This document shows, in pieces, positions 33,485 through 37,988 of a stretch of 37,988 nt of DNA (positions within the stretch are counted from its first letter, which is position 1; each line of letters opens with the position of its first letter). Source of the DNA: an uncultured Clostridium sp. GTDB taxonomy: Bacteria > Bacillota > Clostridia > TANB77 > CAG-508. The stretch lies in contig CAMYZH010000014.1 of assembly GCA_947303785.1 (NCBI GenBank), positions 1-37,988 of the forward strand, given 5' to 3'. The position numbers were made by a program, and so were the translations under genes. The notes under the pieces are model-generated. The model was not told the DNA's origin. It worked only from the letters and a program-made list of their open reading frames with translations, and did not search any database.

Positions 33485-33730
33485 ATGCAAGAATCATACA
33501 TAAAAGAAGTTCCTATTGTAGATTTGAATAAAGAAGAAACTGATGCAGAAATAATAAAAAACATTTTAGAATCACAAAAAAGATTAGAATTAGCACATCA
33601 AAATTTTGAATATGCAAAAGGAGATTTAGTAGATTACTATTCTTATCAAATAAAATCAGAACAAGCAAAAATTGATTATCTTTTAAAACAAGCTAAAAAC
33701 AAAAAAATAGATAATAATAAAATAGGATGA
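33485..33730 (+). CDS. DUF2508-family protein (YaaL-like)
   Basis: 81 residues. A helical protein with AHQNFEYAKGDLVDYYSYQIKSEQAKIDYLLKQAK, which matches the DUF2508 core (N-F-x-y ... D-Y-Y-x-Y-x-I-K-A/S-E). TAGGAGGAA precedes the ATG at 33485; the TTG at 33452 lies inside the promoter. In many spore-formers this family sits before bofA (a SigK-processing inhibitor gene), but here glmS follows on the other strand. No function is known. Confidence 0.72.
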   Translation: MQESYIKEVPIVDLNKEETDAEIIKNILESQKRLELAHQNFEYAKGDLVDYYSYQIKSEQAKIDYLLKQAKNKKIDNNKIG

Positions 33731-33740
33731 AAATTACAAA

Positions 33741-33770
33741 TAAAGGGACGATTGAAAAATCGCCCCTTTA
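33741..33770. terminator. Bidirectional terminator between DUF2508 gene and glmS
   Basis: TAAAGGGACGATT and AATCGCCCCTTTA form a stem (one mismatch) around GAAA with A/T-rich flanks, between convergent genes. Confidence 0.8.
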
Positions 33771-33802
33771 AATGATTTGATTTGTATTTGTAATTTTTTT
33801 TG

Positions 33803-35641
33803 TTACTCAACAGTAACTGATTTTGCTAAGTTTCTAGGTTTATCAACATCTAATCCCTTTTGTTTTGAAATATAATAAGCAAATAATTGTAAAGGAAGTA
33901 CTGATAAAACAGGAGAGATAAGAGGGTTAGTATCAGGGATAGTAACCACATTATCAAAGATTTTATCTCCTAAATCTTGATTTGTAATAACCAAAGTCTT
34001 AGCGCCTCTAGTTATTACTTCTTTTAAATTACTAATTGTTTTTGGTGTTATACTAGGGTCAGTCATAATTGCAATAACTGTAATATCATTTTCTATTAAA
34101 GCAATTGGACCATGTTTTAACTCACCAGCAGCATAAGCATCAGAGTGAATATAAGATATTTCTTTAAGTTTTAAAGAACCCTCAAGTACTGCTGGATAAT
34201 CGATTCCTCTTCCTAAGAAGAATATGTCATGTTCATTATATACACGATTTGCAAATTCTTTTATAATATCCATATTTTTTAATGTTTCTTCAACTTTTGC
34301 AGGTAATTTTAAAATATCTGATTTTAATTGAGATACCACATCACTTTGTATTCCAAGAACTTCACTAAAATGGATAGCTAAAATAGCAAGTAATACAACT
34401 TGAGAAGTATAAGCTTTTGTTGATGCAACAGCAATTTCAGGACCAGCATGAGTATAAAGTGTATAATCAGCTTCTCTAGAAATTGAACTTCCTATAACAT
34501 TTGTTATAGCAATTGTTTTTGCACCTTTTGATTTAGATAATTTAACAGCTGCAATAGTATCAGCAGTTTCACCAGATTGGCTAATTGAAATAACTAATGT
34601 TTTTTCATCAACCAAAGGATCTCTATATCTAAATTCTGAAGCAATATCAACTTCAGTTTGTATATGACAAAGTTTTTCAAATAATTGTTTAATAGCAAGA
34701 CCTGCATGCATAGCAGTACCACAAGCTATTACATAAATTCTATTTACAGATTCTAAATATTCTTTTGATAAATCTAAACCTTCTATAGAACATTTTCCAT
34801 CTGCAGTTAATCTAGAACCAATAGTTTCTCTAATAGATTTTGGTTGTTCATTGATTTCTTTTAACATAAAATCAGGATAACCTTCTTTTTCTGCAGCAGA
34901 AGCATTCCAATCAATATTAACAGTTTGTTTGTTAATTGGATTTAGATCTTTATCATAAAATTCAGCACTAGTTTTTGATAAAACAACATATTCATAATCA
35001 TTTAAAAGATAAAAATCTTTTGTATAAGATAAAATAGCTGGAATATCAGAACTAATATAGTTTTCTGAATCTGTTTTTCCAATTACAAGTGGGCTGTCTT
35101 TTCTTACAACTATCATTTTATCAGGCATGTAATTAGAAATTATTTCTAATGCAAAACTTCCTTCAAGTCTTGAACAAGTTGAAGCAACCGCCCTAAGAAT
35201 TCTTTTATCATCATTATTTTCATCTTGATTATAATAATAATCAATTAAATTAGGTACTACTTCAGTATCAGTTTCTGAGTAGAATGTATAACCTTTTCCA
35301 GATAAAAATTCTCTAAGTTCATTATAATTTTCAATAATACCATTATGAACGACTGCAAAGTTTTTCTTTGAATCACAATGAGGGTGAGAGTTTTCATCAG
35401 AAGGTTTTCCATGAGTAGCCCATCTAGTATGAGCAATACCAATAGATCCATTTAAAGAATTAATTGCAGGAACTTTTTCAAGTTCTGAAACTCTTCCTTT
35501 TGTTTTTACAATATTAATTCCGCTTTGTTCCATAGTTGCAACACCTGCAGAATCATAACCTCTGTATTCTAGTCTAAGAAGACCATTAATTAATATAGGT
35601 TTAGCTTTTTTTTCACCTATATATCCAACTATACCACATAT
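33803..35641 (-). CDS. glmS: Glutamine-fructose-6-phosphate aminotransferase, apparent ATA start
   Basis: 612 residues when read from 35641. The normal N-terminus C-G-I-V-G-Y is encoded directly after an ATA, where ATG should be. The next ATG (35533) would remove the catalytic Cys and about 36 residues. The only in-frame codons between an upstream TGA and the Cys codon are CTA, AAA, GGA, GGT, ATT and ATA. GGAGG sits 4 bases before ATA but 6 before an out-of-frame ATG, which fits a lost TG in an original ATGTGTGG. The glutaminase (HTRWATHG, RGYDSAG) and two SIS domains (SQSGETADT) are intact. It makes glucosamine-6-P for cell walls and is controlled by the glmS ribozyme upstream. Confidence 0.93.
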   Translation of the reverse strand: MCGIVGYIGEKKAKPILINGLLRLEYRGYDSAGVATMEQSGINIVKTKGRVSELEKVPAINSLNGSIGIAHTRWATHGKPSDENSHPHCDSKKNFAVVHNGIIENYNELREFLSGKGYTFYSETDTEVVPNLIDYYYNQDENNDDKRILRAVASTCSRLEGSFALEIISNYMPDKMIVVRKDSPLVIGKTDSENYISSDIPAILSYTKDFYLLNDYEYVVLSKTSAEFYDKDLNPINKQTVNIDWNASAAEKEGYPDFMLKEINEQPKSIRETIGSRLTADGKCSIEGLDLSKEYLESVNRIYVIACGTAMHAGLAIKQLFEKLCHIQTEVDIASEFRYRDPLVDEKTLVISISQSGETADTIAAVKLSKSKGAKTIAITNVIGSSISREADYTLYTHAGPEIAVASTKAYTSQVVLLAILAIHFSEVLGIQSDVVSQLKSDILKLPAKVEETLKNMDIIKEFANRVYNEHDIFFLGRGIDYPAVLEGSLKLKEISYIHSDAYAAGELKHGPIALIENDITVIAIMTDPSITPKTISNLKEVITRGAKTLVITNQDLGDKIFDNVVTIPDTNPLISPVLSVLPLQLFAYYISKQKGLDVDKPRNLAKSVTVE

Positions 35642-35658
35642 AATACCTCCTTTTAGTC

Positions 35659-35708
35659 ATGTATCATTTAGAAAAATGGCTCAAAACAAATAGCCACAAA
35701 CGATACAT
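35659..35708 (-). promoter_or_regulatory. Hairpin between glmS ribozyme and glmS ribosome binding site
   Basis: ATGTATC/GATACAT (outer) and TGGCT/AGCCA (inner) make a two-part hairpin in the ~120-base stretch between ribozyme and start codon. It ends only a few bases before the GGAGG. Confidence 0.45.
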
Positions 35709-35762
35709 TTGTGTAATACATAATATTTGTGTGTGAAAAAATATATTTACATGAAAAAATTA

Positions 35763-35887
35763 TTGTCCTACCATTACTGATAAGCTTTGAATTTTTTCTA
35801 ATGGCAGTAACATGCCATAGAGTATCCGCCGAATATTTCGATAAACTCTAACCTCGTTAAGCATTGATAAATCAATGCTCTGGCGCT
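35763..35887 (-). ncRNA. glmS ribozyme (self-cleaving riboswitch)
   Basis: On the - strand the sequence reads A|GCGCCAGAGC, a GCATTGA-TTTA-TCAATGC stem (P1), AACGAGG, GTTTATCGAAATATTCGGCGG and a long P3/P4 part ending in GGACAA. These are the conserved core elements of glmS ribozymes. Cleavage is expected 5' of the G at 35886. Glucosamine-6-phosphate activates self-cleavage and lowers glmS expression. It is followed by about 120 bases before the glmS start. Confidence 0.93.
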
Positions 35888-36020
35888 TATACCAAAAATA
35901 ACAAACCTCCTTTTTTAAATATTTTTTTATATTTTATTCACAAACCAAAATCATATTACTACAAATATAAAAAAAAATCAAATAACAAAAATTTAATGCG
36001 TAAAAGTATAGTTTGTATTA

Positions 36021-36049
36021 TTGAAATATTAACTTTTTATTTATATACT
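36021..36049 (+). promoter_or_regulatory. Promoter of the small membrane protein gene
   Basis: TTGAAA (36021-36026), 17-base spacer, TATACT (36044-36049), then AAAGGAGG and the ATG at 36085. Confidence 0.65.
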
Positions 36050-36084
36050 ATAGAAGGATGATAAATAAAGGAGGAGAAATCAAA

Positions 36085-36312
36085 ATGAAAAATGAAAGAG
36101 GATCAATTATAATGGTTGCAATACCACTACTTGCAGTATTGTTTATAAGTATAGGAATATATGTATATAAGTCAGCAAGTCATATTGAAAGAAGTCTTGA
36201 AATGCCTTATGAATATGAAACAAATAATTATATTTATGATAATGATAGTGATTATGACTTCGAAGATGAAGATACTGATGATTATTCTAGCTATTTTGAT
36301 TTAGATATTTAG
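36085..36312 (+). CDS. Small single-span membrane protein with acidic tail
   Basis: 75 residues. After MKNERGS a hydrophobic segment (IIMVAIPLLAVLFISIGIYVY, about residues 8-28) is followed by an exposed tail rich in Asp, Glu and Tyr (18 or so acidic residues, ending DLDI). The N-terminal ERGS-then-hydrophobic pattern recalls pilin- or TadE-like starts, but no prepilin peptidase or pilus genes are nearby. GGAGGAG (36070-36076) selects the ATG at 36085 over 36058. It is a self-contained unit with promoter and terminator. Function unknown. Confidence 0.65.
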   Translation: MKNERGSIIMVAIPLLAVLFISIGIYVYKSASHIERSLEMPYEYETNNYIYDNDSDYDFEDEDTDDYSSYFDLDI

Positions 36313-36317
36313 ATAAC

Positions 36318-36366
36318 AAAGCAGAAAATAGATTATTTAAGATATTTTCTGCTTTAAAATTTTTTG
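36318..36366 (+). terminator. Terminator after the small membrane protein gene
   Basis: AAAGCAGAAAATA and TATTTTCTGCTTT form a perfect 13-bp stem followed by AAAATTTTTT. Confidence 0.85.
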
Positions 36367-36395
36367 TTGAAAAAATAGTAGAAATATGATAAAAT
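36367..36395 (+). promoter_or_regulatory. Promoter of the NeuB-family gene
   Basis: TTGAAA (36367-36372), 17-base spacer, TAAAAT (36390-36395). A 7-codon ORF (MKYNYFK) at 36424 with GGGAG upstream lies in the leader and may be a leader peptide or chance. Confidence 0.5.
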
Positions 36396-36481
36396 GCAAC
36401 CAGGTTAAGGGAGAACTACTATTATGAAATATAATTATTTTAAATAGAGTACAACCCATATGAGAGTTAGGAGGAGTTTTG

Positions 36482-37471
36482 ATGGGAAAGTACATTGAAA
36501 TTGCCGGACGAAAAATAGGAGTAGACTATGATCCTGTTGTTATCGCAGAAATGGGAATTAACCCAGGTGGAAGCATAGAAGTAGCTAAAGCTATGGTAGA
36601 TAGTGCATATGAGGCAGGAATTGAAATTATTAAACACCAAACCCATACTCCAGAAGAAGAAATAGACCCAAGCCTTACAGATGAAATGAATACTTTTACA
36701 GAAAAACAAGAACTAGAGTTAAAACTATATGTAGAATCAAAAGGAATGATATTTATATCAGCTCCATATTGTTTCACAGCAGTAAATAGACTTGAAAGAA
36801 TGAATGTTGCAGCATATAAAATTAGTTCAACCCAAATAACAAATACCTCATTAATTGAATATGTAGCAAGTAAAGAAAAGCCAATTATATTATCAGCATC
36901 AATTGAAGATTTAGATAGTTTGAAAAAAGCTGTTGAAATAATAAAAAAATATCATGAAAAATTTATTATACAATATTGTACAAACATATATCCTACGCCA
37001 TTAGACAAAATAAACTTAACTACATTAGATAAGTTACATCAAATGTTTCCAGGAGAAGTAGTAGGCATATCAGATCATTCTTTAAATAATTTCCATTGTT
37101 ATGCAGCATTAGCACTTGGAGCCTCAGTAGTTGAAAGACATTTTACTGACAAGAAAGACAGACCAGGAGTAGAAATTGCGTGGTCAATGGATCAAGATGA
37201 AGCAAAAGAACTTGTATCATATGCTAATGCAATCAGAATAATGAAAAATGACTTTCAAAAACCAAAAAAAGAAGAAAACAAAAAAACAATGGTTGCACTT
37301 GTTACATCAAAAAGAATTATAAAAAACTCGACACTTACCAAAGCAGATATTACAACAAAAATTGTTAACGAAGAAGGAATTCCAGCTGATGATTTATATA
37401 CAGTTATGTGGAAAAAGTGCATAAGAGATTTGCCAGAAGGACATGTTATAAAAAGAGAAGATATTAAATAA
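36482..37471 (+). CDS. neuB: N-acetylneuraminate synthase (NeuB) family protein
   Basis: 329 residues. The N-terminal TIM barrel shows VVIAEMGINPGG, EIIKHQT, FISAPYCFTAVNRLERMNVAAYKISS, GISDHSLN and the metal His region ASVVERHFTDKKDRPG. The C-terminal ~65 residues are an SAF (antifreeze-like) domain (LVTSKRIIKNSTLTKADI...). The family condenses PEP with ManNAc or related sugars to make sialic, legionaminic or pseudaminic acids. The family is clear; the exact sugar is not, as no NeuA/NeuC-type gene lies in the window. GGAGGAG supports the ATG at 36482. Confidence 0.85.
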   Translation: MGKYIEIAGRKIGVDYDPVVIAEMGINPGGSIEVAKAMVDSAYEAGIEIIKHQTHTPEEEIDPSLTDEMNTFTEKQELELKLYVESKGMIFISAPYCFTAVNRLERMNVAAYKISSTQITNTSLIEYVASKEKPIILSASIEDLDSLKKAVEIIKKYHEKFIIQYCTNIYPTPLDKINLTTLDKLHQMFPGEVVGISDHSLNNFHCYAALALGASVVERHFTDKKDRPGVEIAWSMDQDEAKELVSYANAIRIMKNDFQKPKKEENKKTMVALVTSKRIIKNSTLTKADITTKIVNEEGIPADDLYTVMWKKCIRDLPEGHVIKREDIK

Positions 37472-37476
37472 ATACC

Positions 37477-37553
37477 AAAAGCTAGCAAAAATAAAATGCA
37501 GAAAAAGTATTTTTATACTAATATGTATTTTAGCTACAAGCTAGCTTTTTTTA
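37477..37553 (+). terminator. Long-looped terminator after the NeuB-family gene
   Basis: AAAAGCTAGC (37477-37486) pairs with GCTAGCTTTT (37540-37549), which runs into a T-tract. An inner AGTAT-TTTT-ATACT hairpin lies in the loop. Confidence 0.7.
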
Positions 37554-37603
37554 ATATAAAAGAAGGAAGGAGTGTAAGGACAAAATACCTTACAAAAATT
37601 AAA

Positions 37604-37988
37604 ATGAATATAAAAACATTAATATCACAGAAAGATTTACAAAAACGAATTAAAGAGATAGGAAAACAAATTGGGTTGTGGAAAGAGGGAGATAACGACC
37701 GTAACATTATGACAGGAACCGAATTTGCAGCTTTGAGCGATGAGGAACTGTATGACCGAGTTGAAGATTTGAAAATCCTCTCGCGTGCCCGTCCTTCAAA
37801 CAAGGAACGGTTGGTGAAACTGTTGAAAAGCCATAATCTCGTAGTTGCTGTCACTGGAGATGGGACCAATGATGCACCAGCCCTTAATGCTGCCGATGTA
37901 GGTTTGTCAATGGGAGACGGCACTGCTGTGGCAAAAGAAGCCAGTGATATGACCATACAAGACAATTCATTCAGTACAATAGCCTATG
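37604..37988 (+). CDS. Chimeric ORF: hpt-like N-terminus joined to a P-type ATPase fragment; runs off window
   Basis: The frame opens with MNIKTLISQKDLQKRIKEIG, which resembles the start of hypoxanthine phosphoribosyltransferase, in AT-rich local codons. After about residue 22 it becomes QIGLWKEGDNDRNIMTGTEF...VVAVTGDGTNDAPALNAADV, the P-domain hinge of a calcium-type P-type ATPase, with GC-richer, Bacteroidetes-like codons. The join lies in about 37652-37676, where both parents plausibly encode KEIG-x-QIG, so short shared sequence bridges them. No ribosome binding site is at normal distance. This is probably an assembly chimera or illegitimate recombination, not a functional fusion. The 3' end is outside the window. 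Confidence 0.6.
   Translation, partial: MNIKTLISQKDLQKRIKEIGKQIGLWKEGDNDRNIMTGTEFAALSDEELYDRVEDLKILSRARPSNKERLVKLLKSHNLVVAVTGDGTNDAPALNAADVGLSMGDGTAVAKEASDMTIQDNSFSTIAY

Noticed and set aside
35864-36061. 65-aa ORF on + upstream of the small membrane protein
   Set aside because: It overlaps the glmS ribozyme on the opposite strand and has no ribosome binding site.

Overview
The window is very AT-rich DNA from a spore-forming, anaerobic-type low-GC Gram-positive bacterium, most likely a member of Clostridia. The evidence is a sigK gene, a hrcA-grpE-dnaK-dnaJ heat-shock operon with CIRCE-like operators, rbgA, mrnC, whiA, RNase J, a serS T-box, a glmS ribozyme and strong GGAGG ribosome binding sites. 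A short, more GC-rich stretch at the right edge looks Bacteroidetes-derived. That suggests a gut metagenome assembly with a chimeric end.

Positions 1-11300 are accessory. All genes lie on the + strand. They are small, functionally unrelated 'utility' genes: an ABC-2 permease end, a uracil-DNA-glycosylase-like protein, a nucleoside deaminase, a creatininase-family protein, three GNAT proteins, a NUDIX protein, a nucleoside phosphorylase-like protein, an S51-like peptidase, RhuM, a BRO/DinD-like antirepressor, a CYTH protein and a DUF402 protein. Gene debris lies among them (fragments of DUF296 and DmpA/P1 peptidase genes). Between 5.5 and 10.75 kb every gene is separated from the next by a copy of the same ~140-bp repeat. 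There are seven full or nearly full copies, plus partial copies near 1.2 and 4.8 kb, so the layout is repeat-gene-repeat-gene, like a cassette array without a visible integrase. Five copies carry a conserved micro-ORF start (MEDKKEKP-STRIQ-like), and the right half carries a conserved A/T hairpin. This is the most novel feature of the window.

Positions 11300-21050 are core genes: rbgA, mrnC, a tRNA-Glu(CUC) on the - strand, recN with LexA-box-like sites around its promoter, a helical protein of unknown function, sigK (-), a small foreign-looking ORF with its own promoter and terminator, a PflX-type radical SAM protein, rdgB, a probable 6S RNA, prmC, whiA and hemW. A KilA-N gene sits divergently between hemW and hrcA. 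Next come hrcA-grpE-dnaK-dnaJ (22.1-26.9 kb), RNase J with a structured leader, gltX and a DUF951 gene.

From 31.2 to 35.9 kb the - strand carries serS-engB behind a serine-type T-box leader and glmS behind a glmS ribozyme. A DUF2508 gene lies between them on +. Two essential genes look damaged at base level: engB has a one-base insertion in its TPGKT motif, and glmS has ATA where its ATG should be, directly before the catalytic Cys codon. The uracil-DNA-glycosylase-like gene also seems to begin at ATA. These may be real non-canonical starts and decay, or consensus errors. The right edge holds a small single-TM protein, a NeuB-family synthase and an in-frame join of an hpt-like N-terminus to a P-type ATPase fragment.
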